From Flavobacteriaceae bacterium UBA3356 (GTDB lineage Bacteria; Bacteroidota; Bacteroidia; Flavobacteriales; Flavobacteriaceae), in assembly GCA_002360635.1 (NCBI GenBank), contig DEQW01000005.1, forward strand, positions 15,658-79,657: a DNA stretch of 64,000 nt, given 5' to 3'. Under the pieces are notes generated by a model that was given only the letters and a program-made list of their open reading frames with translations, made no database searches and had not been told where the DNA came from. Both the position numbers and the translations under genes were made by a program. This document shows positions 27,410-36,285 of the stretch, one piece after another. Every line of letters starts with the position of its first letter. Positions within the stretch are counted from its first letter, which is position 1.

Positions 27410-28173
27410 TCTCCTTTAAAAACCATAGTGGCAGGACCTTGTAAATGGACATTGGTATATCCATCATCATTATTTTCAAATGTTACTGTCAGTTTCCCTC
27501 CCGGGGTTTCTAACTGTACACTATCACTCTTTGTAAAATCTTTTTTATGCATTGCAATAGCAACGGCTGTAACACCCGTGCCACAAGACAAGGTTTCATC
27601 TTCCACGCCCCGTTCGTATGTTCTAACGGAAAAAGTGTTTTCTGAAAGTTGTTCTACAAAATTTATATTGGCTCCTTCTTTTCCGTATGCTTCATTCCGA
27701 AGTTTTCTTCCTTCTGAAAATACATCAAAAGTTGAAATACTGTCAACCAATTCAACGTGGTGAGGCGAACCTGTATTCAAAAAAAGATAATTGTCATTTG
27801 TTTCAATTTCTGAAACATCGTTCATTTTCAACGAAACGGTATTGTTTGTAATACTGGCGGTGTGCATTCCGTCTATGGCTTCAAATTTTGTACTACCTTC
27901 AATAATGCCTAAATGATTTGCAAAATGAACAATACATCTTCCTCCATTGCCGCACATAGAACTTTCGTTTCCATCGGCATTAAAGTACACCATTTTAAAA
28001 TCTGCTGTAGGATGGTTTTCCAAGAGGATTAATCCATCGGCTCCAATGCCAAATTTTCGGTCACAAAGTCTAGCAATCAGTTTGGTATCATTTTTGGATA
28101 AAATAGATTGACGGTTATCAATCAAGACAAAATCGTTACCGGTTCCTTGATATTTAAAAAACTGAAATTTCAT
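27400..28173 (-). CDS. dapF: Diaminopimelate epimerase
   Basis: Interconverts LL- and meso-diaminopimelate for lysine and peptidoglycan synthesis. The 257-residue protein has the two catalytic cysteines, Cys74 in MCGNGGRC and Cys197 in LSCGTGVTAV, plus the opening KYQGTGNDFVLID and FGIGADGL. Length is slightly short but complete. It is first in a three-gene operon with a GNAT and mltG. A TACCTTTG -7 element ends 5 nt before the ATG, so translation may be leaderless. Confidence 0.97.
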   Translation of the reverse strand: MKFQFFKYQGTGNDFVLIDNRQSILSKNDTKLIARLCDRKFGIGADGLILLENHPTADFKMVYFNADGNESSMCGNGGRCIVHFANHLGIIEGSTKFEAIDGMHTASITNNTVSLKMNDVSEIETNDNYLFLNTGSPHHVELVDSISTFDVFSEGRKLRNEAYGKEGANINFVEQLSENTFSVRTYERGVEDETLSCGTGVTAVAIAMHKKDFTKSDSVQLETPGGKLTVTFENNDDGYTNVHLQGPATMVFKGEWE

Positions 28174-28178
28174 GGCGA

Positions 28179-28186
28179 CAAAGGTA
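28179..28186 (-). promoter_or_regulatory. -7 promoter element of the dapF operon
   Basis: Minus strand TACCTTTG, an exact TANNTTTG match, ending 5 nt from the dapF start codon. No clear -33 TTTG is visible. Confidence 0.5.
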
Positions 28187-28303
28187 CTAAAAGCTTTTTC
28201 GCTATAGTATAGTTAATTCTTGTTAAATACACGTTAAAACTGAAATTTCAGAAAAATATAATCGTCTTTAATCATGTTAGTTAATAATAAAAAATAGTTT
28301 AAA

Positions 28304-29704
28304 ATGAAACAGACAATTAGATTAGTAGCTGTTGCGCTGTTTGCCGGCGCTGTTACGTTAGGTGGCTACAAATACTTCGTTGAACCTAACCAAGAAATTG
28401 CCGTGACCACTTCACAGGAAAGTCCCAATAACTTTATACCAACAAATTATTCAACTTCACCCATTAGTAGTACCAATGCAGATTTTACTGAAGCTGCAGA
28501 AAAAACTGTAAACGCTGTTGTTCACGTAAAAAACACTACCATTAGCAGACAACCTACCAATTTGATGGAATATTTTAACGGTGGTGGTCAACCACGAGAA
28601 ATTGTAGGTGCAGGAAGTGGTGTTATTATCTCGCCAGATGGTTATATAATAACCAACAACCACGTAATAGCGAATGCGGCAGAACTGGAAGTTACCCTAA
28701 ATAATAATAAAATATATAAAGCCGAATTAATTGGTACTGACCCCAAAACCGATATTGCTTTATTAAAAGTAGATGCCGATGATGAGCTTCCTTTTATTCC
28801 TTTTGGAGATTCTAACAATGTAAAAGTTGGAGAATGGGTCCTAGCTGTTGGAAATCCATTTAATTTAAATTCTACCGTTACGGCTGGTATTATTAGTGCC
28901 AAAGCACGCGATTTGAATCAATTTGATCGAAATCCCCAGTCCTTCATTCAAACAGATGCTGCCGTAAACCGCGGTAACAGTGGTGGAGCATTAGTGAATG
29001 TTCGAGGTGAATTGGTCGGTATAAATACGGCAATTACTTCTGAAACTGGATCATACGTAGGGTATTCCTTTGCAGTGCCATCAAACAATGCGCGAAAAGT
29101 AATTGAAGATATAATGGAATATGGAAATGTGCAACGTGCCATATTGGGGATAAGCGGAGCCACCCTCAACACAAACATTGCTGAACAATATGGTATTTCT
29201 GAAACGCAAGGGGTTTATGTCGCCAGCGTAGAAAAAGGAAGTGGCGCAGATAAAAGCGGAGTAAAAGAAGGCGATGTCATTAAAAAATTAGACGACCTTT
29301 CGGTAAGTAAATTTTCAGATCTATCTGGTTATTTAGGCTCTAAGCGTCCCAATGATGTTGTCGATGTTACCATTTTACGAAACGGAAAAGAAAAACACAT
29401 TCCCGTTACTTTAGTGAAACTAGAGGTTTATGAAATTGAAGACCTTGGCCTAGAAGTCCGCAATGTCAATTCGGCCCTTTTAAAACAAAGAGGCGTTGAT
29501 AATGGTGTTGTTGTTTCAAAAGCACTAAGTAAAGATATGGCCCGCTATAATCTAGAAGGCATCATCATAACAAAAATAAACGATGAAAAAATTGATGATA
29601 TAGAAGATGCCAAACGTATTATGAACAGCCGTGATTACAACGCACCCATTAAAATGACGTTTGTAAATCGTCGTGGTGAGCTAAACTCATTTATATTTAG
29701 ATAA
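28304..29704 (+). CDS. Deg/HtrA family periplasmic serine protease
   Basis: A 466-residue envelope protease/chaperone. An N-terminal hydrophobic segment (VAVALFAGAVTLGGY) acts as signal or anchor. The trypsin-like domain carries the triad His120 (NNHV), Asp150 (TDIALL) and Ser226 (GNSGGAL), followed by two PDZ domains (~290-370 with GVYVASVEKGSGADKSGVKEGD, and ~385-466). The domain set equals DegP/DegQ; which of them it replaces cannot be said. It is transcribed divergently from dapF and ends in a strong terminator. Confidence 0.95.
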   Translation: MKQTIRLVAVALFAGAVTLGGYKYFVEPNQEIAVTTSQESPNNFIPTNYSTSPISSTNADFTEAAEKTVNAVVHVKNTTISRQPTNLMEYFNGGGQPREIVGAGSGVIISPDGYIITNNHVIANAAELEVTLNNNKIYKAELIGTDPKTDIALLKVDADDELPFIPFGDSNNVKVGEWVLAVGNPFNLNSTVTAGIISAKARDLNQFDRNPQSFIQTDAAVNRGNSGGALVNVRGELVGINTAITSETGSYVGYSFAVPSNNARKVIEDIMEYGNVQRAILGISGATLNTNIAEQYGISETQGVYVASVEKGSGADKSGVKEGDVIKKLDDLSVSKFSDLSGYLGSKRPNDVVDVTILRNGKEKHIPVTLVKLEVYEIEDLGLEVRNVNSALLKQRGVDNGVVVSKALSKDMARYNLEGIIITKINDEKIDDIEDAKRIMNSRDYNAPIKMTFVNRRGELNSFIFR

Positions 29705-29728
29705 ACAATAAAGTAATTTTTAAACAAG

Positions 29729-29766
29729 ACCCCTCGTAAGTTCGGTTTTACTGAGGGGTTTTTTTA
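29729..29766 (+). terminator. Terminator of the HtrA protease gene
   Basis: Stem ACCCCTC (29729-29735) with GAGGGGT (29753-29759) followed by a T-run, 24 nt after the stop codon. Confidence 0.85.
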
Positions 29767-29802
29767 GGTTAAAATTAACTTCCACATACCGAAGAAAATA
29801 CC

Positions 29803-29810
29803 TATTTTTG
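29803..29810 (+). promoter_or_regulatory. -7 promoter element of the GAPDH gene
   Basis: TATTTTTG matches TANNTTTG and is followed by CACC, a combination seen often in flavobacterial promoters. It lies 32 nt before the ATG at 29843. No clear -33 element. Confidence 0.5.
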
Positions 29811-29842
29811 CACCGATTTTTAAACCCTTAAACAACACAACC

Positions 29843-31291
29843 ATGAGCTTTGATGAAGTTTATGAAAAAGAGCTTTCTTTTCAAACTGACCGCCGAAAGG
29901 CTTCCGTAGAATTTATTAAGATTGTTAGTGACCTTTGGTACGACAAATCTATAGAGTTAGTTCTTTTCCGCAACCAATTAATTGACCGTAACGTAAGTGA
30001 AATTTTAAACCTTCACGAATATGCGGGCGAATTTGTACAAAAACCAATTTCTATTTTCGACTCAGTAGAGATAGCTCAAGCCATAAAAACGCTTGACGTT
30101 CCTCCAGCAAAATTGGATATAGGAAAACTAACCTACGAGTACCACCTTGAAGACAATCAGTACGAAAACGCTATCGCTTTTGTAAGCGACAAGCTTAAAG
30201 ATGCAAAAGAAAAAGAAGACATCTCTCCTAAAGACGTTGTGTTGTATGGTTTTGGTCGTATTGGCCGTTTATTGGCACGTGAATTAATGACACGCACAGG
30301 TCAAGGTAACCAACTACGCTTACGTGCTATTGTGGTTCGTGGTAATGTTGACCAAACCATTTTAGAAAAAAGAGCTTCTTTATTGCAAAACGATTCGGTT
30401 CATGGAGACTTCCCTGGTACGGTTCGTGTAGATTTAGAGAACAAAGCATTGGTGATCAATGGGACGACCGTGCATATTATTTCAGCAAACGCCCCTGAAG
30501 ACATTGATTACACCGAGTACGGAATTGAAGATGCTTTAATTATTGATAACACCGGAGCTTTTAGAGATGAAGAAGCGTTATCAAGACACTTAAAAGCAAA
30601 AGGTGCAGCAAAAGTATTATTAACTGCTCCTGGTAAAGGTGTTCCAAATATCGTTCATGGTGTAAACCATACAGAACATGATCCTGAGAAAGTAGATATT
30701 TTCTCTGCAGCTTCTTGTACCACAAATGCAATTACTCCTGTATTAAAAGCAGTTGAAGATTCATTAGGTGTTGTGCACGGACATTTAGAAACTATCCACG
30801 CATACACGAACGACCAGAACTTAGTAGATAACATGCACAAGAAATACCGTAGAGGTCGTGCTGCTGCCTTAAATATGGTAATTACTGAAACCGGTGCTGG
30901 AAAAGCAGTTTCAAAAGCATTGCCTTCTTTTGAGGGGAAATTGACTTCAAACGCTATCCGGGTTCCTGTTCCTAATGGATCGTTAGCTATTTTGAATTTA
31001 GAATTGGAATCTAAAACATCTGTTGATGGTATTAATTCAATTATGAAGAAATATGCCCTAGAAGGTGATTTAGTTGAACAAATAAAATATTCATTAAGCA
31101 ATGAGTTGGTATCCAGCGACATTGTTGGGTCTTCTGCCCCTTCTATTTACGATAGTAACGCAACTATTGTTACCGAAGACGGTAAAAATGCTGTGTTATA
31201 CGTTTGGTACGATAACGAATATGGCTATAGCCATCAAGTAATTCGTTTAGCCAAGTATATTGCTGAAGTAAGACGCTATACGTATTATTAG
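29843..31291 (+). CDS. gap: Glyceraldehyde-3-phosphate dehydrogenase, long form with N-terminal extension
   Basis: Glycolytic/gluconeogenic oxidation of glyceraldehyde-3-phosphate. The NAD-binding domain begins only at about residue 133 (VVLYGFGRIGRLLAREL), and the catalytic cysteine is Cys292 in SAASCTTNAITP; NEYGYSHQVIRL closes the domain. A canonical GAPDH has about 335 residues, so the first ~130 residues are an extension, mainly helical (YEKELSFQTDRRKASVEFIKI). Such long forms are known in Bacteroidetes, but the role of the extension is not known to me. It has its own promoter and terminator. Confidence 0.95.
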   Translation: MSFDEVYEKELSFQTDRRKASVEFIKIVSDLWYDKSIELVLFRNQLIDRNVSEILNLHEYAGEFVQKPISIFDSVEIAQAIKTLDVPPAKLDIGKLTYEYHLEDNQYENAIAFVSDKLKDAKEKEDISPKDVVLYGFGRIGRLLARELMTRTGQGNQLRLRAIVVRGNVDQTILEKRASLLQNDSVHGDFPGTVRVDLENKALVINGTTVHIISANAPEDIDYTEYGIEDALIIDNTGAFRDEEALSRHLKAKGAAKVLLTAPGKGVPNIVHGVNHTEHDPEKVDIFSAASCTTNAITPVLKAVEDSLGVVHGHLETIHAYTNDQNLVDNMHKKYRRGRAAALNMVITETGAGKAVSKALPSFEGKLTSNAIRVPVPNGSLAILNLELESKTSVDGINSIMKKYALEGDLVEQIKYSLSNELVSSDIVGSSAPSIYDSNATIVTEDGKNAVLYVWYDNEYGYSHQVIRLAKYIAEVRRYTYY

Positions 31292-31315
31292 TATACCACT
31301 AAAATTTAATGATTT

Positions 31316-31346
31316 AAAGTCCCGCATTTCTGTGGGACTTTTTTTA
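31316..31346 (+). terminator. Terminator of the GAPDH gene
   Basis: Stem AAAGTCCC (31316-31323) with GGGACTTT (31334-31341), 10-nt loop, followed by five more T. Confidence 0.88.
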
Positions 31347-31412
31347 TAACTTTAGTAACTGAAAAAACGTCTACTCCCTTCAAGTTTAATTAATTTTTCA
31401 GAAACAACAGCG

Positions 31413-31853
31413 ATGAAAATACTGCAAGCCACCGATGAACACCTAAATCAATTGACAACACTATTCAACGGCTACAGAATGTTCTATAAACAACCAGACA
31501 GTCCAGATAAAGCCAAAGCATTTTTAAAGGACCGCTTTCGTCAAAACGATTCGGTGATTTTTATGGCTTTTACTTCAGAAAATGAAGCCGTTGGTTTTAC
31601 ACAATTATACCCTAGTTTTTCTTCGGTTTCAGTACAGCGCACGTACATTTTAAATGATTTATTTGTTTCAAAAGAATACAGAGGGAAAGGAATTGGCGAA
31701 GCATTATTAAACCACGCCAAGCAATTTGCCAAAAAAGAAGGTAGTAAAGGACTCACCTTGGAAACAGAAACCAACAACCCGGCGCAACATTTATACGAAC
31801 GCTTAGGCTGGAAAAAAGACGAACATACCTTTCACTATACTTGGGAGGTTTAA
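31413..31853 (+). CDS. GNAT family N-acetyltransferase
   Basis: A 146-residue acetyltransferase: MKILQATDEHLNQLTTLFNGYRMFY, then VGFTQLYPSFSSVS, the acetyl-CoA loop VSKEYRGKGIGEALL and the closing TNNPAQHLYERLGW. The YRMFY segment and overall pattern resemble GNATs often found as stand-alone genes with unknown small-molecule substrates. It lies 44 nt ahead of trmD, which has its own -7 element. Confidence 0.85.
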   Translation: MKILQATDEHLNQLTTLFNGYRMFYKQPDSPDKAKAFLKDRFRQNDSVIFMAFTSENEAVGFTQLYPSFSSVSVQRTYILNDLFVSKEYRGKGIGEALLNHAKQFAKKEGSKGLTLETETNNPAQHLYERLGWKKDEHTFHYTWEV

Positions 31854-31869
31854 TTCTTCTAATTTACTG

Positions 31870-31877
31870 TATTTTTG
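31870..31877 (+). promoter_or_regulatory. -7 promoter element of trmD
   Basis: TATTTTTG matches TANNTTTG and is followed by CAAAC, 19 nt before the trmD ATG. The -33 box is not at a standard distance. Confidence 0.45.
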
Positions 31878-31896
31878 CAAACAAATAGATACAGAA

Positions 31897-32574
31897 ATGC
31901 GCATAGACATCCTTACAGTAGTACCAGACTTGTTACGAAGCCCTTTTGAAGCTTCTATACTACAACGTGCCATTGATAAGAAAATCGTCTCTGTGCACTT
32001 GCATAACTTACGTGATTATTCAAGCAATAACTATAAACAAATTGATGACTATCAATACGGTGGCGGTGCCGGAATGGTTATGATGATAGAGCCTATTGAC
32101 AAATGCATAACCCAACTTAAATCTGAAAGGGAGTATGACGAAATAATCTATATGACTCCTGATGGCAAAACTTTTAATCAGAGTATTGCAAATGAGCTGT
32201 CTTTAAAAGAAAACATCATCATTCTTTGTGGCCATTACAAAGGGGTCGACCAACGCGTGCGCGATCATTTTATTACGCGAGAGATTTCGGTAGGTGATTT
32301 TGTATTAAGTGGCGGAGAATTAGGTGCAGCTCTAGTAGCAGATGCCGTAATACGCCTTATTCCTGGAGTGTTGGGCAATGAAACCTCAGCATTAACCGAT
32401 TCTTTTCAGGACAACTTACTTGCCCCACCAGTTTATACACGACCTGCAGAATACAAAGGCTGGAAAGTCCCTGATATTTTAACCAGTGGCAATACCCCAA
32501 AGATTGAAAAATGGCGCGAGGATCAAGCTATACAACGCACAAAAAAATTACGCCCAGATCTTTTGGATGAATAA
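31897..32574 (+). CDS. trmD: tRNA (guanine-N1)-methyltransferase
   Basis: Methylates G37 next to the anticodon, which prevents +1 frameshifting. The 225-residue SPOUT-family protein opens MRIDILTVVPDLLRSPFEASIL and contains DYQYGGGAGMVMM, ILCGHYKGVDQRV and the trefoil-knot motif EISVGDFVLSGGELGA. All are typical of TrmD and the length is normal. It is not flanked by rpsP, rimM or rplS here; this gene stands alone. Confidence 0.96.
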   Translation: MRIDILTVVPDLLRSPFEASILQRAIDKKIVSVHLHNLRDYSSNNYKQIDDYQYGGGAGMVMMIEPIDKCITQLKSEREYDEIIYMTPDGKTFNQSIANELSLKENIIILCGHYKGVDQRVRDHFITREISVGDFVLSGGELGAALVADAVIRLIPGVLGNETSALTDSFQDNLLAPPVYTRPAEYKGWKVPDILTSGNTPKIEKWREDQAIQRTKKLRPDLLDE

Positions 32575-32678
32575 TATTCACACACCATTTTTATATAGAT
32601 TTCTGAAATTTAAGGGATTATACGTACGGTAGTTTTTAAAAAAGAAACTATCTTTATGTATAACTATAACCAAATTTT

Positions 32679-34565
32679 ATGAGATTACTGTTACTTTTTG
32701 TGGTAATGTCATGCGTTTCATGGAGTGGTCTACCCCAGGATTCTTCAAAAGCACAAGAGGATACAATTAATTTGAACGTTGGCAATAGCAACGTTCAAAT
32801 ACCTATTATCAGTGATTCCATTTTGGAATATGAGAGATTTAAAAAAACCATAGCGGTTTCAAAAAAGAACAACAAACCCGAACAACTTGCACGAGCATAT
32901 GTCGATTTAGCTATTTGGCACGAAAACCATACGGTGCTAGATTCGTCAATAGCTAATCTCAAAAAGGCAATTGCTGTTTATAAAAAGCAAGGATTAGAAA
33001 AAGAATTAGCCGAAACGTACCTTTTACTGAAAGCAAACTACGGAAGTACCGCAGCGTACGATAAAGCTTCAGAAGCTGTTTATGCTGCTTTAGATCTTTA
33101 TGAAAAAATAAAAGATCGAAAAGGCATTGCTAAGTGTTACACTTCTATTGGAGATCTATTTTATTATTCAAACAGATATTCAGAAGGAGCGGAATATTGT
33201 AAAAAAGCCATTGCTATTCAAAAGGAAAATGGTTTTGAAGAAGACCTTGCACTCTCCTATCGTAGATTGGCAGAAAACCAATTATTCCTGTCCAGCTTAG
33301 AAGAAAGCTTAAAAAACATGAACAAAGCCATAAACACCTATAAAAAAATTGGTGAAACTGGCGCTCCTCTTTTAGCTTGTTATAATGGTCGCGGAAACAT
33401 TTATAAATATCTTGAAGAATACGATAAAGCCATAGCAGATTATAATTACTGTTATGAAGGCGCAAAAAAAATTGGTTTGGAACAATACATGATGCCCCCA
33501 ACGGCAAACATTGGCCACGTGTATATACTTCAAGGAAATTATGCCGAAGCATTGCCCTACAACTTAAAGGCAATAGAAATAATGAAACGTACCGGGAACA
33601 CTAAAAATCTTTGGGAAAATTACATGCACGTTTCAAATATTTATCGGCAACTGGGTGATTATAAAAATGCTTTGGAATACCACGAACTTTACGAACAAGG
33701 TCACGCTGAATATTTGACCACAATAACATCCAGAATTGAGAGCGAAGCACACGTAAAATATGAAACAGCAAAAAAAACAATCGAAATAGGAGCTCAAAAA
33801 GCTAAGATAGAACATCAAAAAAGAATTCAAATACTCTATATAAGCATCGCCGTTCTTCTTGCCATTATTCTTTCCGGCATGTTTTTCACCATAAAAAACA
33901 TTCGTAAAAAACGAAAAGCCCTTGCCAAAGCAAATCAAGAACTGGATGCAAAAAACAAGCAAAACGAACTTCTACTGAAAGAAATACACCATCGTGTAAA
34001 AAATAATCTAGAAATGGTAAAAAGCCTTATTGCATTACAATCGGCGCAACTTACCGATAAAGCGAGTAAAGAGGCGATGCTAGCTAGCCAGAACCGGGTA
34101 CAAAGCATGGGCATAATTCATCAAAAACTATATCAAGGTACTAATCTCGGTGCTATCGAAATGAAAGATTATTTTATTAATTTGAGCGAGGGAGTTTTAG
34201 ACACTTTTAACGCAGAAGATAAGGTAAAAATAGAATGTGCCATGGAAGAACTGAACCTCGATGTGGATACCGCAGTACCAATAGGGTTGATAGTGAATGA
34301 ACTGTTGACCAATGCATTAAAATACGCTTTCCCAAAAGGGTCTGAAGGGACGATAAATATTTCACTCAAAGAAGAAAACAACGATTTAAAGTTACAAGTC
34401 TCTGACAATGGAATTGGCAAAACAGCAGGCACAGCACCCAAAGGAACTGGATTTGGAACACAGCTAATACGTTTACTTACACAGCAGCTTGACGGAAGCC
34501 TTTTTGAGGAGCACAAAAAAGGAACCAGCGTATTTTTTACTTTTAAAAACTATAAAACGGCATAA
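32679..34565 (+). CDS. TPR-containing sensor histidine kinase (HisKA_2 type)
   Basis: A 628-residue sensor kinase. The leader (MRLLLLFVVMSCVSWSG) is followed by about 330 residues of TPR helices (e.g. AIADYNYCYEGAKKIG, QGNYAEALPYNLKAI), one membrane segment (~383-405), a short coiled coil, and a HisKA_2 domain with EIHHRVKNNL (probable phosphoacceptor His437) and an ATPase with NELLTNALKYAF, VSDNGIG and GTGFGTQLI. The topology places the TPRs in the periplasm. The stop overlaps the response-regulator start by 1 nt (TAATG), so the two form a coupled two-component system. The stimulus is unknown. Confidence 0.92.
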   Translation: MRLLLLFVVMSCVSWSGLPQDSSKAQEDTINLNVGNSNVQIPIISDSILEYERFKKTIAVSKKNNKPEQLARAYVDLAIWHENHTVLDSSIANLKKAIAVYKKQGLEKELAETYLLLKANYGSTAAYDKASEAVYAALDLYEKIKDRKGIAKCYTSIGDLFYYSNRYSEGAEYCKKAIAIQKENGFEEDLALSYRRLAENQLFLSSLEESLKNMNKAINTYKKIGETGAPLLACYNGRGNIYKYLEEYDKAIADYNYCYEGAKKIGLEQYMMPPTANIGHVYILQGNYAEALPYNLKAIEIMKRTGNTKNLWENYMHVSNIYRQLGDYKNALEYHELYEQGHAEYLTTITSRIESEAHVKYETAKKTIEIGAQKAKIEHQKRIQILYISIAVLLAIILSGMFFTIKNIRKKRKALAKANQELDAKNKQNELLLKEIHHRVKNNLEMVKSLIALQSAQLTDKASKEAMLASQNRVQSMGIIHQKLYQGTNLGAIEMKDYFINLSEGVLDTFNAEDKVKIECAMEELNLDVDTAVPIGLIVNELLTNALKYAFPKGSEGTINISLKEENNDLKLQVSDNGIGKTAGTAPKGTGFGTQLIRLLTQQLDGSLFEEHKKGTSVFFTFKNYKTA

Positions 34566-35314
34566 TGGCAAAACCCATTAAAATATTGATTGTTGAAGAT
34601 GAAATGGTCATCGCTGCCAACATTTCGCTACAATTAAGTGATTTGGGATATGAAGTGACAGGTATTTTACCAAAAGGTGAAGAAGCGCTCATACAAATTC
34701 AAGAGGAAATGCCCGATATTGTTTTGATGGATATTCAATTAAAAGGGGAATTAGATGGTATAGAGACCGCACACCTTATTCAGGTTGAGCACAACATTCC
34801 CGTGATTTATCTTACAGCCAATGCTGACGATGCTAATTTTAACCGCGCCAAAGAAACCCACCCGTATGGCTTTATTTCTAAACCTTTTAAAAAACTAGAC
34901 CTGCAACGTGTCATTGAATTAACCGTAGAAAGGATTAATCATAAAAAAACTTCTGAAAATGGAGTGAGTTCAGAAAAAAAACAACACGACCCCTTTATCT
35001 TGAGCGACCGTATTTTTGTACGACACCAAGAGCGAATGGTTAAAATAGACACCAAGAATATCTATTATATTGAAGCTGACCGTAATTACTGCCGTATTTT
35101 TTCAAAAGACCGGGAATACCTTTTGGTTATGCCATTAAAAGATGTAGATGAAAAGTTACCGGCAAAACATTTTTTACGCATTCATAGATCCTACATCATT
35201 AACCTTACTTGTGTAGATGAAATTGCCGGGACACACGTGGTCATTTCAAAAAAAGCCATCCCAATGAGCAAAGCCATGCGCACCGAACTATTGAAGCGTT
35301 TACAGACTATCTAA
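34565..35314 (+). CDS. LytTR family response regulator
   Basis: A 249-residue regulator with a receiver domain (1-~125; IVEDEMVIA acidic pocket, phospho-acceptor Asp56 in VLMDIQL, TANADD and KPF switch residues) and a C-terminal LytTR DNA-binding domain (~140-247; IYYIEADRNYCRIF, FLRIHRSYIINL). It is the cognate partner of the kinase directly upstream, by overlap. LytTR regulators bind direct repeats upstream of their targets; none is recognisable here. Confidence 0.95.
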   Translation: MAKPIKILIVEDEMVIAANISLQLSDLGYEVTGILPKGEEALIQIQEEMPDIVLMDIQLKGELDGIETAHLIQVEHNIPVIYLTANADDANFNRAKETHPYGFISKPFKKLDLQRVIELTVERINHKKTSENGVSSEKKQHDPFILSDRIFVRHQERMVKIDTKNIYYIEADRNYCRIFSKDREYLLVMPLKDVDEKLPAKHFLRIHRSYIINLTCVDEIAGTHVVISKKAIPMSKAMRTELLKRLQTI

Positions 35315-35432
35315 AAGACATCTGTTGGCTAAAAACAAATTATTGGGGTCATTCGTACAGGAAAAGTGAAAAATGCTTTTGGTAATATAGAAGAAGAAAC
35401 TAATACCAATACCAATAATAAATTTATAGAAT

Positions 35433-35465
35433 AAAAAAGACTGCCAAAATCGACAGTCTTTTTTT
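35433..35465. terminator. Bidirectional terminator between the response regulator and tRNA-Pro
   Basis: Stem AAAAAAGACTG (35433-35443) with its complement CAGTCTTTTTT (from 35454), flanked by A and T runs on the two sides. It ends 2 nt from the 3' end of the tRNA gene on the minus strand and can also stop plus-strand transcription from the regulator. Confidence 0.8.
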
Positions 35466-35466
35466 G

Positions 35467-35541
35467 TCGGGATGAGAGGATTCGAACCTCCGATCTCACG
35501 GCCCCCAGCCGTGCACTTTAACCGGACTAAGCTACATCCCG
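35467..35541 (-). tRNA. tRNA-Pro (anticodon GGG)
   Basis: Minus strand 75 nt: acceptor stem CGGGATG/CATCCCG, D-stem GCTT/AAGT, anticodon stem CACGG/CCGTG with loop CTGGGGG (anticodon GGG), T-stem GGAGG/CCTCT with TTCGAAT loop, discriminator A. The 3' CCA is not encoded (CAA follows the discriminator). All four arms pair fully. Confidence 0.96.
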
Positions 35542-35605
35542 AATTTAATCTGCAAAAATAATTAATTAAGATAGCTCTACAAATCAAACAGTGTCTTTAT
35601 TATAC

Positions 35606-35637
35606 AAAAAAAGAGCAACATCTAGTATGTTGCCCTT
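35606..35637 (-). terminator. Terminator of the DUF4168 gene
   Basis: Stem GAGCAACAT (35613-35621) with ATGTTGCCC (35627-35635; one mismatch at the base), followed on the minus strand by a run of T at 35606-35612. Confidence 0.75.
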
Positions 35638-35669
35638 TGTAGTAAATAAGTAATTAGGTACTAGTTCTG

Positions 35670-36128
35670 TTAGTTCTGTTTAGCATTTTTCATCATAATG
35701 CTTTGAAAACGCTGCTGTAAACTTTTATCTTGTTGCAAAGCAGTACCAATAGCTTGATAACGCTCTATTGTAATTCCAGAATCGGCAACTGCTTTTTCCA
35801 TTTTAGCCTCAATAGCTGGTTGCATTTTCTTGATTTCAGCCATAATCGCATCGTGTTTCTTCATCTCCGCATCTGTAGCATCTGCCTCTTGATTAGGGTT
35901 CGAAACTGCTTGTTGAATCGTAGAAAAGCGTTCTACTTCCATTCCATTATCAGTAATAACCGTTGCCATTTTCTGTTGTGCTTTCTGGTTCTCCATTTGC
36001 ACTACTTGAAAAGCATTAGCAAATTTATTTAATTCAGCATCGCTTATTTTATCTTGAGCTTGTGCAAAAGATACACCACCTAATAGGGTTACAAATAATA
36101 ATAAAGTTGTTGCTTTTAATTTTGACAT
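35670..36128 (-). CDS. DUF4168 domain-containing exported protein
   Basis: A 152-residue protein with a signal peptide (MSKLKATTLLLFVTLLGGVSFAQ) and two similar helical halves: ISDAELNKFANAFQVVQMEN...NGMEVERFSTIQQAVSN and the later IKKMQPAIEAKMEKAVADSGITIERYQAIGTALQ. The repeat of D/N-G-h-h-h-E-R-(F/Y) is the mark of DUF4168. Function unknown; members are periplasmic and often stress-related in annotation. The ATG at 36128 is chosen because it starts at the signal peptide; the longer frame adds a non-signal stretch. Confidence 0.85.
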   Translation of the reverse strand: MSKLKATTLLLFVTLLGGVSFAQAQDKISDAELNKFANAFQVVQMENQKAQQKMATVITDNGMEVERFSTIQQAVSNPNQEADATDAEMKKHDAIMAEIKKMQPAIEAKMEKAVADSGITIERYQAIGTALQQDKSLQQRFQSIMMKNAKQN

Positions 36129-36285
36129 TATTCCGTTTTTTAATTTATTAATGTATAAGGCACAATGGTAACCAAACATATTCCGAATTAAAAATAATGC
36201 CTACTCATTTTGGGTGTTTTTAAAAAACATTTAACAAAATAAGGCTCTAGTTTTTACATTTACTAATAAAATTAACGTCAACTTT

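Noticed and set aside
30655..31122. 155-aa open frame on the minus strand
   Set aside because: Shadow of the GAPDH coding sequence, including the antisense of the catalytic region.
33214..33962. Two open frames of 119 and 109 aa on the minus strand
   Set aside because: Antisense of the TPR part of the histidine kinase; cysteine/phenylalanine-rich composition typical of non-coding frames.
35300..35587. 95-aa open frame on the minus strand
   Set aside because: It covers the whole tRNA-Pro gene and its terminator, so it cannot be a real protein gene.
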